Shown piece after piece: positions 7,376 through 15,247 of a stretch of DNA of 21,212 nucleotides. Made by a program: the position numbers and the translations under genes. Source of the stretch: an uncultured Eubacteriales bacterium (GTDB lineage: Bacteria > Bacillota_A > Clostridia > Lachnospirales > Lachnospiraceae); the NCBI GenBank assembly GCA_902803345.1, contig CADCPV010000345.1, forward strand, positions 1-21,212, read 5' to 3'. Within the stretch, counting starts at the first letter, position 1, and every line of letters begins with the position of its first letter. The notes beneath the pieces are model-generated. The model did not search any database. It was not told the DNA's origin and saw only the letters and a program-made list of their open reading frames with translations.

Positions 7376-9136
7376 ATGACAGAAAGGATTTTCTCCAAAA
7401 GCATGAATGAACCGATCCCAGATATGGGAAAATCCGAACCGAATAAAAAACAGCGCCGTTCGTGGATCCGGACGACGCTCTGGTTCCTGCTGTTGATTTT
7501 CGCGGTCAACCTGGCGCTCCAGATCTTCATGAACGTGAACTATATCCGTTCTGCACAGCAGCAGACTGTAAATGAGAACGCCAATGCGGTGCATATTTTC
7601 GCGCGGACGGTCGATACGGAACTTGAGTCGATCAACGAAAGCCTGCACGAGCTTCTGATCCAGATTTACAACAAGACAGAGCTCCGATCCGGCTCCAAAA
7701 TGATGAATTCGACGGTCAAGTCGGATATCAATACGACGATGACCAATAAGATGATCAGTAATCCGCGCATTGATTTCTTCTGCCTGCAGGACACCGACTC
7801 GGAGCTGTATCTGTTCAATGCGAACAGCCTGATTCCGGACATCAGGAAAACCGGGCTGAAGCGTATGATGAACAATTACCCGTCTGAAAATGCCCGCCCT
7901 TTCCGGGACCAGAACTGGGATGTCATCTCGGATTCCGGTGAGACTTTCCTGATTAAATCGATCCGGCTCGGGAAATACATCCTCACAGCTGCGACTTCCA
8001 TGCAGCATTACCCGATCAGCGAGATCGCGGTCGTTTCCGGCGAAAACCCTGTTCTGCTGTTTGATACAGAAAAAGGGGCCGTGTGCTTCAGCGCTGCGGA
8101 AGATACCGATGTCAGCATGTTTCTGCATCCGGACGGTTATTTCCAGAAGAGCAGAAAATACCTGGAAAGCGAAGACAGCATGAACCACATCGACGGGAAA
8201 GTACTGCTTCTTGTGGACCGGGATTCCCTGCAGGGGAATTCAGTCAGCAACCCGCTTCTTCTGATGGGCATCAGTCTCTCCAGCCTGCTTCTTCTGCTGC
8301 TGTTCTTCTATCTGCTCGTTCATGATATTATCCGTCCGACCCGGATGATGATGGCCGCGATTTCAAAAGTGCAGAAAGGAGATTTCGGTTATCAGATCGA
8401 ATCGGAAATGAAAAACCGGGAATTTCAGGAACTGCGGGACAATTTCAACGAGATGTCCCGGCAGATCGAAACCGCACAGACGGAACAGTACAACCGCCTG
8501 AAGACAGAAGAGGAAGATAAGCTGCATCTTCTTAGGGCGCAGATCAAGCCGCATTTCTACCTGAACGCGATCACGACGATCAGCAACATGAGCTATCAGG
8601 GACGGCAGGAGGATATTCGGAAGTACTGTACCGTCCTTGCGAAATACATGCGCTACATGCTGGAGATGAAGAGCGATTTCACGACAGTCGGGGAGGAACT
8701 CCGGCATATCGAAGACTACATCACCATGCAGCAGATCCGCTTCCCCGGCTCGGTTACGGCAGATATTTCCTGCGATCCTGATGTGAAAGACGTCCGGCTG
8801 CCGCTTCTTGTCATGTTTACGATCGTGGAAAACAGCTTCAAGCATGCGATGGATCTCTACAAGGAGCTTCGGATTACCATCAGCTGCAGAAAGGATTCCG
8901 AGGGCTGCCGGATCCGGATTACGGACAACGGGCCGGGATTTTCCGAAGAGGTGCTTGAGAACCGCAACGATCCGGACGCGGTCTTCAAGACCCGGAACCA
9001 TATCGGGCTTTCCAACGCTTCGTATACAATGCGGCTGACCTATAAGAGGCCGGACCTGATGGTATTTTCCAACCTGCCGGAGGGCGGCGCCTGCGCGGAC
9101 ATCCTGATTCCCTTCGAAATAAAGGAGACGACATGA
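7376..9136 (+). CDS. YesM-type sensor histidine kinase
   Basis: A membrane-bound histidine kinase of up to 586 residues. It has a first membrane helix (about 34-57), an extracytoplasmic sensing region of roughly 235 residues, a second helix (about 293-316), a HAMP linker (317-375), and the His_kinase domain with phospho-acceptor His393 in AQIKPHFYLN. The ATPase domain has an N box (ENSFKHA, 485-491), DNGPGF (517-522) and NHIGLSN (541-547). This layout is typical of YesM-like kinases that sense carbohydrates in Firmicutes. The start is uncertain: the ATG at 7376 directly abuts GAAGG, too close to be ideal, and an in-frame ATG at 7403 (residue 10) is an alternative. The stop overlaps the regulator start by 4 bp (ATGA). 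It probably senses the substrate imported by the ABC system encoded downstream. Confidence 0.92.
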   Translation: MTERIFSKSMNEPIPDMGKSEPNKKQRRSWIRTTLWFLLLIFAVNLALQIFMNVNYIRSAQQQTVNENANAVHIFARTVDTELESINESLHELLIQIYNKTELRSGSKMMNSTVKSDINTTMTNKMISNPRIDFFCLQDTDSELYLFNANSLIPDIRKTGLKRMMNNYPSENARPFRDQNWDVISDSGETFLIKSIRLGKYILTAATSMQHYPISEIAVVSGENPVLLFDTEKGAVCFSAAEDTDVSMFLHPDGYFQKSRKYLESEDSMNHIDGKVLLLVDRDSLQGNSVSNPLLLMGISLSSLLLLLLFFYLLVHDIIRPTRMMMAAISKVQKGDFGYQIESEMKNREFQELRDNFNEMSRQIETAQTEQYNRLKTEEEDKLHLLRAQIKPHFYLNAITTISNMSYQGRQEDIRKYCTVLAKYMRYMLEMKSDFTTVGEELRHIEDYITMQQIRFPGSVTADISCDPDVKDVRLPLLVMFTIVENSFKHAMDLYKELRITISCRKDSEGCRIRITDNGPGFSEEVLENRNDPDAVFKTRNHIGLSNASYTMRLTYKRPDLMVFSNLPEGGACADILIPFEIKETT

Positions 9137-10707
9137 AACTTCTGATCTGTGACGACGATATTTCCACAATTGACGTGCTTCAGAGCCAGATCGACTGCCA
9201 GGAGCTCGGGATCAGCCGGATTCTCCGGGCTTACAACGGGGAAGTCGCGATGGACATCATCGCGAAGGAACTTCCGGAGCTGATTCTCTGCGACATCGAG
9301 ATGCCGAAAAACACCGGCCTTGAGGTGCTTCGTTTTATCTACAACGAAGAACTTCCCTGCGAACTTTCCTTTATCACAAGTTTCGAAAGCTTTGAGTTTG
9401 CGCGGGAAGCCATCAAATACGGCGCTTCCCGGTACCTGACAAAGCCGCTGGATTTTGACGAAGTACAGGAAACCCTTTCGGATATGATCCGCTCCGTCCG
9501 ACGCAAAAAGAAGGACAGCGGGATCGGCGAAGAGGACCTGGTGTTAAACGGCGTCTTCCGCCAGATCTGCGACGGGTATTTTGGGACGAACGAGAGCCAG
9601 ATTGCGGCATTTCTGCAGCGGAACAGCGTGAAGTTTTCAGCGGATAGCCGTTTCCATGTTATCTATATCCTTGTGGATACCGAACCCGCGGTTTCCGCAG
9701 GCTGGGAGCGGGACGTTCTGAATTTCAGCGTTTCGCGGGTGCTGGAGGAGAAACTGACCGGACACATCGGAAATGCCTATACAATTTCCGAACGGCAGGG
9801 CCGTTTTGAGAAGCTGACCTGCCTGATTGACGCGGAACGGGAGAGCATCAGTGAACTGTTTTCGGTCTGCCAGGACGCGGTTTCGGTCTGCAGGGAGTTT
9901 TTCAATGTTTCCCCGGTCATGATGCTGGACGAATCGGTTTTGCTTTATGACCTGTTTTCGAGCAGCCAGGAGGCGGAGCAGCAGCTCTACCGGATGCGGA
10001 TGCACCCGGGCCTTGTGTTTCTTGCATCTGATCATACGGAACAGGGGGAAGATGCGCCGCTGATCGGTGAGGAGCAGCTGATCCGCGCCCTGAGATCCCG
10101 CGACCGCAGCGGGTTTTTACGGATCGTTTCAGACTATGCGGACCGGATCGTTTATGAGAAGAAGCACGGGGAACAGATGCTCCGGGACGCCCATATCCGG
10201 ATTATTGAAGCGAGCCGCGGGTACCTTGTCGACAACGGCATTCCGGGCATTTCGTTTTCCGAAGCGCCCGGGATCGATGAGGCCAGCCGGAACGCGGAGT
10301 ATTCGATCCAGGATCTTCTGCATCTTGCGGAGGTCTGCTACGACGCGGTCATTGCGCTTTCCGAACGCAGCGCCGGATCGACGGATGCCGTGTATATTGT
10401 CAAGGACTACATCCGCCACCACTACCGGGAGGACATCAACCGCGATGATGTGGCAAACATCGCCTATGTGACGCCGAATTACCTTTCGAAGCTGTTTACG
10501 CAGAAAATCGGCATGAATATGCGCGAGTACATCAATTTGCTTCGCGTCAACGAGGCAAAACGGCTCCTTCTCACCACGGACGACAATATCAGCGATATCG
10601 CTTCGAACCTCGGTTACAACAACATTTCCTATTTTTCCACGGTATTCCGCAAAATCTGCGGGATGAGTCCGGCGGAATGGAGAGCAGGCAATGAAAAAGC
10701 GGATTGA
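9133..10707 (+). CDS. YesN-type response regulator with AraC DNA-binding domain
   Basis: A 524-residue regulator. The N-terminal receiver domain (about 1-125) has the acidic pair Asp8/Asp9, phospho-acceptor Asp54 in LILCDIEMP, a conserved Thr82 and Lys104 in the TKPLDF context. A middle region of about 280 residues has no recognisable motif, as in other YesN-like proteins. The C-terminal AraC-type double helix-turn-helix spans about 417-520, with DDVANIAYVTPNYLSKLF and the signature SDIASNLGYNNISYFSTVFRK. It overlaps the kinase gene by 4 bp, so the two are translationally coupled, and it is itself overlapped by the next gene by 17 bp. It most likely activates the binding-protein and permease genes, possibly through the T-tract repeats at 11386-11489, and perhaps the esterase genes as well. 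Confidence 0.92.
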   Translation: MKLLICDDDISTIDVLQSQIDCQELGISRILRAYNGEVAMDIIAKELPELILCDIEMPKNTGLEVLRFIYNEELPCELSFITSFESFEFAREAIKYGASRYLTKPLDFDEVQETLSDMIRSVRRKKKDSGIGEEDLVLNGVFRQICDGYFGTNESQIAAFLQRNSVKFSADSRFHVIYILVDTEPAVSAGWERDVLNFSVSRVLEEKLTGHIGNAYTISERQGRFEKLTCLIDAERESISELFSVCQDAVSVCREFFNVSPVMMLDESVLLYDLFSSSQEAEQQLYRMRMHPGLVFLASDHTEQGEDAPLIGEEQLIRALRSRDRSGFLRIVSDYADRIVYEKKHGEQMLRDAHIRIIEASRGYLVDNGIPGISFSEAPGIDEASRNAEYSIQDLLHLAEVCYDAVIALSERSAGSTDAVYIVKDYIRHHYREDINRDDVANIAYVTPNYLSKLFTQKIGMNMREYINLLRVNEAKRLLLTTDDNISDIASNLGYNNISYFSTVFRKICGMSPAEWRAGNEKAD

Positions 10708-11380
10708 ACGGCTGATCGCCCAGTTCCGAAAAGACCGGGAGACGATCCGGAGCCTGCACGGGAAGAAGAAGCTGCAGTTTATATGGGATTATTATAAGAT
10801 TCCGATTATCGTGCTTGGCTTTGCCGCAGTCGTTGCAGTTCTTGCGGTTCTCGTGCGGAGCCCCAAAAAAGATACGGCTGTGTATATCGTCTGGGTGAAT
10901 GCGGTCTCTCAGGATGAAAACACCTACTTTGATGAGCTGCTGCACGAAGCAGACCCGGCCTTTTCGGAAAAGTTCACGGATCTCAATACCGGCTATTCCC
11001 TCGGGATAGAAGGAAATGAAGCGTCGGATGCGCAGACCCTGCAGGTGCTGGCGGCGCTTTTCGGGGTCGGGGATCTCGATATTTATATCGCGGACGAAAC
11101 GTATTTTGACCGGTATGAGCGGAAGGATGCGTTCACAGACCTGTCGGAACTAATTCCTGAGGAACTCCTCACTGAGGCAGGGGAGCGAATCCGGTACCAT
11201 GTTACGGAAAAGGGCATGAGAATCCCGGACGCCTACGTGATTACGGACGGATCCGGCGCGGGAAAAGCCGGGTATCTTCGGCCCGGGGAAAAGGCATACC
11301 TCGGAATTCTCGACAACGCACAGAATAAGGAAAATGCGGCAAAACTGCTGCAGGAAATGATCCGTTCCGACCTTGAATAG
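10691..11380 (+). CDS. Unrecognised membrane-anchored protein overlapping the response regulator gene
   Basis: A 229-residue protein I cannot assign to a named family. It has a basic N-terminus (KKRIERLIAQFRK...GKKKLQF), one membrane helix at about residues 36-56 (YYKIPIIVLGFAAVVAVLAVLV), and then about 170 residues predicted outside the cell. The outer part contains SLGIEGNEASDAQTLQVL and GDLDIYIADETYFDRYERKDAFTDLSELIPEE. This resembles the region of family 1 solute-binding proteins in which a short lifetime or low level of ligand-bound lobe contacts is read, but that is only a visual likeness. The ATG lies 17 bp inside the regulator gene, so co-expression with the sensor pair is nearly certain. 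It could be an accessory sensor subunit, a ligand presenter or an envelope protein of unrelated function. Confidence is high that it is a real gene, low on its role. Confidence 0.75.
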   Translation: MKKRIERLIAQFRKDRETIRSLHGKKKLQFIWDYYKIPIIVLGFAAVVAVLAVLVRSPKKDTAVYIVWVNAVSQDENTYFDELLHEADPAFSEKFTDLNTGYSLGIEGNEASDAQTLQVLAALFGVGDLDIYIADETYFDRYERKDAFTDLSELIPEELLTEAGERIRYHVTEKGMRIPDAYVITDGSGAGKAGYLRPGEKAYLGILDNAQNKENAAKLLQEMIRSDLE

Positions 11381-11385
11381 GCGGG

Positions 11386-11489
11386 ACGGGTTTTTGATTC
11401 CCGGAACCGGTTTTTTGACGGCATACTTTTTCAAAAGCGGCCGGTGCTTTTTTGAAACAGCCCCCGGGGATTCGCGTTTTTTTGGAAAA
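11386..11489 (+). repeat. Imperfect T-tract repeats upstream of the binding-protein promoter (candidate regulator sites)
   Basis: Four related stretches occur in about 100 bp: ACGGGTTTTTGATTC (from 11386), CCGGTTTTTTGACGG (from 11407), CCGGTGCTTTTTTGAAAC (from 11441) and CGCGTTTTTTTGGAAA (from 11473). The G after each T-run lies at 11396, 11417, 11454 and 11484, spaced 21, 37 and 30 bases apart. AraC-type regulators often bind direct repeats about 21 bp apart, so these may be YesN operator half-sites. They could also produce DNA curvature, or be leftover terminator-like T-runs. The similarity is by eye, and the last copy is the least like the others. Confidence 0.35.
11433..11453 (+). terminator. 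Weak candidate terminator after the regulatory genes
   Basis: AAAAGC (11433-11438) and GCTTTT (11446-11451) can form a 6-bp stem with a 7-base loop, followed directly by more T residues (to 11453). Flanking TTTC and GAAA can extend the pairing with a two-base bulge. The stem is AU-rich, so it would be a poor terminator on its own. It overlaps the T-tract repeats described separately, and either reading may be right. Confidence 0.25.
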
Positions 11490-11506
11490 GACCGCTACGA
11501 AAGGAA

Positions 11507-11535
11507 ATGACTTTACGCTGCAAATTGCCGATAAT
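11507..11535 (+). promoter_or_regulatory. Predicted promoter for the binding-protein/permease operon
   Basis: ATGACT (11507-11512) as a -35 box and GATAAT (11530-11535) as a -10 box are separated by exactly 17 bases. The -10 matches consensus at five of six positions and the -35 at four of six, as expected for an activator-dependent promoter. Transcription would begin near 11542, giving a leader of about 50 bases that ends in the strong ribosome binding site AAGGAGG (11576-11582). The T-tract repeats lie just upstream, where an activator would bind. Confidence 0.5.
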
Positions 11536-11592
11536 ATGGGTATTACAGCGGATAAAGGACAAATCCGCAATCTTTAAGGAGGAAACTTGATT

Positions 11593-13227
11593 ATGATGAA
11601 GAAAGTTCTCGCGGTTCTTCTCGCTCTGGCACTTGTGTTTGGCCTTACAGCCTGCACGGGCACACCCGCAGAAACACAGGGAACCCAGAAGGAAGAAACC
11701 ACAAAGGCTGCTGAGACTCAGAAAGCAGAGACTGAGAAGGCTGAAACCGAAAAGGCCGACACCGAAGCTGCTGAGACGGAAGGCGGAGACACGGAACCCG
11801 CTCCGGCAGGATCGGATGAGGCTTACTACTGTGAGCTGATACTCCCCGTCATGCAGCCGATTCCGGCACAGGAAGAAATTCAGCGCGTTGAAGATGCGAT
11901 CAATGATCACATCCTGAACGACCTCGGCGTAACCGATGTCAAGATGCACCTGACATTTGCTTCCCTTTCGGACTACCAGACCAACATGTCCATGGACCTC
12001 GCTGCAGGCGCTGTTCATGACATCATCCTGGCATTCCCCTTCAACACCTGGCAGGCCAACGGCTACATGACCAACCTCGATCCGTATCTGGACAACGAGC
12101 TTGCAGGCGCGATGGGCGTTCTGCCCAAGGACTGGGATCTGTGCGGCAAGGTGGACGGCAGCATTTATGCAATCCCCTGCTACAAGGGCCTTTCCCTTTC
12201 CTGGAAGTGGTTCTATGACCATGCTTATGTAGACGGCGTTATCGATCCGTCCACTGTTACCGACCTCGACTCCCTCGAGGATGCGCTGACTGTTCTGAAG
12301 GAAAAATATCCGGATGAGCACTTCATCGTATTCCCGAACCAGCTGGTTACTCTTGAAAACTTTGTCGATCATACTTCTCAGATCGGCACCTACACCGCGA
12401 CTGTCGGCGACGACACAACTGTAGTCAACTACTACGCAACCGATGCTTACAAGAGAGGCGTTGAGCGCGCTTACAAGTGGGTACAGAACGGCTGGTGTGA
12501 TCCGGAAGGATCCAACAACACCCTCGGCCATGATGCACTGGTTCTTTCCGGCTCTGCAAAGGGCGTTATCATGGGCCATGCATACTCGATCGAAACCTGT
12601 GATGCGATGTTCGACGACAACTCCAAGGCGCATACCGAGAACGGTATCGACTTCGGCTGCGTACAGATCGGCATCTCCGATATGGCGACGAACGGCCTTG
12701 TTTACGGCGTTGCGTACACCTCTCCGAACCCGGCAGCTGCTGCGAAACTGATGAACATCATCTGGACGGATGAGTTTGTTGCTTCTGCTCTGATCTATGG
12801 TCTTGAAGGCGTATCCTATGTCTGGAACGAAGACCATACCTCCATCGAGTGGCCCGAAGGCCTGAACATGGGCACGGTTCCCTACTCTGCCCTGTATACC
12901 TGCGGCGCATTCGGCAACCAGTTCCTGCTTTACGGCATGGACAGCAACACCTCTGAATCCGACAAGCAGTTCATGAAAGACCTGATGGATCAGTCCTGGT
13001 ATCCGAGACAGTTCGGCTTCACACCGTCTACCGAGAATGTACAGACTCAGGTTGCGGCAGTTGCGAACATCGTGAACCAGTACAACACCACACTGACCTA
13101 CGGCGAAGAAGATCCGGCGGAAGTTCTTCCTGAATTCCTTGCAGATCTCGAAGCTGCCGGCATCAACGACATCGTTGCCGACTACCAGGCTCAGCTGGAT
13201 GCATGGCTTGCTGAAAACGGCAAATAA
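11593..13227 (+). CDS. Extracellular solute-binding lipoprotein (family 1, carbohydrate ABC transporter)
   Basis: A lipoprotein of 544 residues from the ATG at 11593. I chose this start because AAGGAGG (11576-11582) lies 10 bases upstream; a TTG at 11587 and an ATG at 11596 are alternatives. A hydrophobic signal peptide (MMKKVLAVLLALALVFG) ends in the lipobox LTAC, so Cys21 would be lipidated. A 45-residue linker of Ala/Glu/Thr/Lys pentapeptides tethers the binding domain, which follows the family 1 extracellular solute-binding fold associated with LplB/YtcP-type permeases for oligosaccharides. Codon choice differs from its neighbours: more GCT, GTT, CTG and GGC, and few CGG or GGA codons, a pattern usual for the most highly expressed gene of such operons. 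It captures the substrate outside the cell and delivers it to the two permeases encoded downstream. Confidence 0.9.
   Translation: MMKKVLAVLLALALVFGLTACTGTPAETQGTQKEETTKAAETQKAETEKAETEKADTEAAETEGGDTEPAPAGSDEAYYCELILPVMQPIPAQEEIQRVEDAINDHILNDLGVTDVKMHLTFASLSDYQTNMSMDLAAGAVHDIILAFPFNTWQANGYMTNLDPYLDNELAGAMGVLPKDWDLCGKVDGSIYAIPCYKGLSLSWKWFYDHAYVDGVIDPSTVTDLDSLEDALTVLKEKYPDEHFIVFPNQLVTLENFVDHTSQIGTYTATVGDDTTVVNYYATDAYKRGVERAYKWVQNGWCDPEGSNNTLGHDALVLSGSAKGVIMGHAYSIETCDAMFDDNSKAHTENGIDFGCVQIGISDMATNGLVYGVAYTSPNPAAAAKLMNIIWTDEFVASALIYGLEGVSYVWNEDHTSIEWPEGLNMGTVPYSALYTCGAFGNQFLLYGMDSNTSESDKQFMKDLMDQSWYPRQFGFTPSTENVQTQVAAVANIVNQYNTTLTYGEEDPAEVLPEFLADLEAAGINDIVADYQAQLDAWLAENGK
11710..11799 (+). repeat. 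Six tandem pentapeptide repeats (AETEK-like) in the lipoprotein linker
   Basis: Six consecutive 15-base units encode AETQK, AETEK, AETEK, ADTEA, AETEG and GDTEP (residues 40-69 of the lipoprotein). Synonymous codons differ between units (for example GAG ACT and GAA ACC), so the repeat is kept at the protein level and is not a recent DNA slippage product. It forms a flexible, charged spacer between the lipid anchor and the binding domain, as often seen in Lachnospiraceae lipoproteins. Confidence 0.85.
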
Positions 13228-13251
13228 TCTGCCAAAAAGCCAGTAACTCCC

Positions 13252-13279
13252 CGGGATGCGGCCGTATAGCCGCATCCCG
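13252..13279 (+). promoter_or_regulatory. Perfect 11-bp hairpin between binding-protein and permease genes
   Basis: CGGGATGCGGC (13252-13262) and GCCGCATCCCG (13269-13279) pair perfectly around the 6-base loop cgtata. No T-run follows, so transcription can continue into the permease genes. Hairpins at this position, after the binding-protein gene, are well known in ABC sugar operons. They stabilise the upstream mRNA against 3' exonucleases or partly stop transcription, so that binding protein is made in excess over permease. That role is inferred here from position and stability. Confidence 0.7.
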
Positions 13280-13308
13280 TACTATTCAGAATGAGAAAGG
13301 GAACATTC

Positions 13309-14271
13309 ATGGCTAAGAAAAATGTGCCCGCATCATCCGTCTATGACGGGCTTTTGGCCCAGCGGAACAAAAAAAGCGCCAAGGCGACCTTTGCCGTCTA
13401 CCTGCCGCTTTACCTGATGATGCTGCCTGGCTTTATTTATCTGATCTGCAACAACTACCTGCCGATGTTCGGCATTCTGATTGCATTTAAAAACGTCAAT
13501 TTCTCAATTGGTGTTTTCAAGAGCCCCTGGGTCGGCTTTAAGAACTTTGAGTTCCTGTTTGCCACGAACGATGCTTTCCTGATGATCCGGAACACGCTTC
13601 TGTACAACATTGTATGGATTGCGATGGGCCTCGTGATTGCGGTTACGATCGCGATTTTCATGGCGGAGATTTCCGAGCGGAAAATCGCAAAGGTGATCCA
13701 GCCGATTATCTGCTTCCCTTCGATGATTTCGGCGGTTATCCTGTCCTACATCGTATACGGATTCTTAAGCACGAACTATGGTTTTATCAACCAGATCATG
13801 GGGACGAAGACCAACTTCTATACCAAGGCTCAGTACTGGCCATTCATTCTGACGATTGTCCATTTCTGGCAGAGCGCAGGCCAGAGCTCGATTATCTATA
13901 TGGCGTCGATCGGCGGTATTGACAAGTCCATGTATGAGGCGGCACGAATCGACGGCGCCGGCAAGCTGAAGCAGATCCTCTATATCACGCTTCCGATGCT
14001 GCGGCCGATGATTATCCTGCTTCTCCTGCTGTCAATCGGACGAATCTTCAACTCCGACTTCGGTCTCTTCTACCAGGTCACGCTGAACAGCGGACGTCTC
14101 TACAAGACGACGCAGACGATCGATACCTACGTCTACCGGGCCCTGATGGAAATGAACAATGTCGGCATGTCCTCCGCGGCTTCCGTATTCCAGGCGATCA
14201 TAGGGTTTGTACTGGTGCTCCTGTCGAACCTGATTGTCCGGCGGATCGATCCGCAGAGCGCGCTGTTCTAA
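13309..14271 (+). CDS. ABC transporter permease, LplB type (carbohydrate uptake family 1)
   Basis: An inner-membrane permease of 320 residues with about six membrane helices. The cytoplasmic EAA loop is EAARIDGAGKLKQILYITLP, starting near residue 210, which contacts the ATPase. The long opening PLYLMMLPGFIYLICNNYLPMFG is typical of LplB-like permeases in Firmicutes. I prefer the ATG at 13309 (MAKKNVPASS), because the likely ribosome binding site AGAAAGGGA lies about 7 bases upstream of it. The in-frame ATG at 13291 lies upstream of that site and would add six residues. It follows the intergenic hairpin after the binding-protein gene and precedes the second permease, with which it forms the transmembrane channel. 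Confidence 0.92.
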   Translation: MAKKNVPASSVYDGLLAQRNKKSAKATFAVYLPLYLMMLPGFIYLICNNYLPMFGILIAFKNVNFSIGVFKSPWVGFKNFEFLFATNDAFLMIRNTLLYNIVWIAMGLVIAVTIAIFMAEISERKIAKVIQPIICFPSMISAVILSYIVYGFLSTNYGFINQIMGTKTNFYTKAQYWPFILTIVHFWQSAGQSSIIYMASIGGIDKSMYEAARIDGAGKLKQILYITLPMLRPMIILLLLLSIGRIFNSDFGLFYQVTLNSGRLYKTTQTIDTYVYRALMEMNNVGMSSAASVFQAIIGFVLVLLSNLIVRRIDPQSALF

Positions 14272-14290
14272 GGAAAGGAGGTCGGATTCA

Positions 14291-15208
14291 ATGGAAAAAG
14301 TCGTTGTCAAGAAATCCAAACACATTCCGGAGAAAGGCTTCCATTATACGGCCATGGGGCTGCTGATCCTTTTGGCGATCTACAGTGTCATTCCTTTCTT
14401 CCTGATGCTGGCAATTTCGATCTCTTCGGAAGCAACCCTTGCGAAAAACGGATATCAGTTCTTCCCGAAAGAGCTTTCCCTCGCGGCGTACAAATATCTG
14501 TGGGCGAAGCGGATCACGATCGGACGCTGCTACCTGATCACGATTGTCACGACCGTTGTCGGAACTGCCGTGAACCTGGTGCTGACCTCGCTGTTTGCCT
14601 ACCCGCTGTCGCGGCAGGATTTCAAACACCGGAATGTCTTTGCGTTCATCCTGTTCTTTACGCTGCTCTTTAACGGCGGTTTAACCGCGACCTACATCGT
14701 CTGGACGAGAATCTTCATGATTAAGAACACGGTCTGGGCGCTCCTCGTACCGGGACTTTTAATGGGCGGCATGAACGTTTTGATGGTCCGGAACTACTAC
14801 GCGGCAAATATCCCGTATGCGATCATTGAGGCGGCGCGAATCGACGGCGCAAATGACCTGAAGATTTACACCGGCATCATGGTGCCGCTGTCAAAGCCCG
14901 TTATGACGACGATCGGCCTGTTCGCGGCCCTCGGCTACTGGAACAACTGGACCAACGGTCTGTACTACATCAGCGATTCTAAGCTGTATTCCGTCCAGGT
15001 TTACCTGATGAAGCTGATGAACGATATCGCATACCTGAAGTCCTCCAGTTACGGCATGGAATCTGCACAGCTTGCAACCATGTCGTTCCCGACAGAAGGC
15101 GCCAGAATGGCAATCGCGATGATCGCGATCCTGCCGATCCTCATGGTCTACCCCTTCATCCAGAAGGAACTGGTCAAAGGTATGGTTGTCGGCGGCGTCA
15201 AGGGATAA
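14291..15208 (+). CDS. ABC transporter permease, YtcP type (carbohydrate uptake family 1)
   Basis: The second inner-membrane permease, 305 residues, with about six helices and the EAA loop EAARIDGANDLKIYTGIMVP beginning at residue 180. Its C-terminus (YPFIQKELVKGMVVGGVKG) is characteristic of the MalG/YtcP branch. The ATG at 14291 is supported by AAAGGAGG about 9 bases upstream. An upstream in-frame ATG at 14234 would overlap the previous gene by 38 bp and give an atypical basic extension, so I rejected it. It pairs with the permease at 13309-14271 to form the pore. Confidence 0.92.
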   Translation: MEKVVVKKSKHIPEKGFHYTAMGLLILLAIYSVIPFFLMLAISISSEATLAKNGYQFFPKELSLAAYKYLWAKRITIGRCYLITIVTTVVGTAVNLVLTSLFAYPLSRQDFKHRNVFAFILFFTLLFNGGLTATYIVWTRIFMIKNTVWALLVPGLLMGGMNVLMVRNYYAANIPYAIIEAARIDGANDLKIYTGIMVPLSKPVMTTIGLFAALGYWNNWTNGLYYISDSKLYSVQVYLMKLMNDIAYLKSSSYGMESAQLATMSFPTEGARMAIAMIAILPILMVYPFIQKELVKGMVVGGVKG

Positions 15209-15247
15209 CACTTAAGTTAACTGAAAATTTTATACACGGAGCAATGC

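Noticed and set aside
8363..9169. Minus-strand open frame opposite the histidine kinase catalytic domain
   Set aside because: The sense strand carries all kinase motifs; the antisense product shows no family features.
11710..11799. Tandem 15-base repeats as a CRISPR-like or mobile repeat
   Set aside because: They are in frame within the lipoprotein gene, have no spacers, and vary at synonymous sites; they encode a linker.
11431..13275. Open frame of 614 codons on the minus strand opposite the solute-binding protein gene
   Set aside because: It covers the binding-protein gene exactly in antisense and spans its promoter and the downstream hairpin. Its translation shows no family motif. The plus-strand lipoprotein is clear.
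14234..14290. Longer start for the second permease at 14234
   Set aside because: It would overlap the first permease gene by 38 bp, give a basic extension unlike the family, and ignore the strong AAAGGAGG placed for the ATG at 14291.
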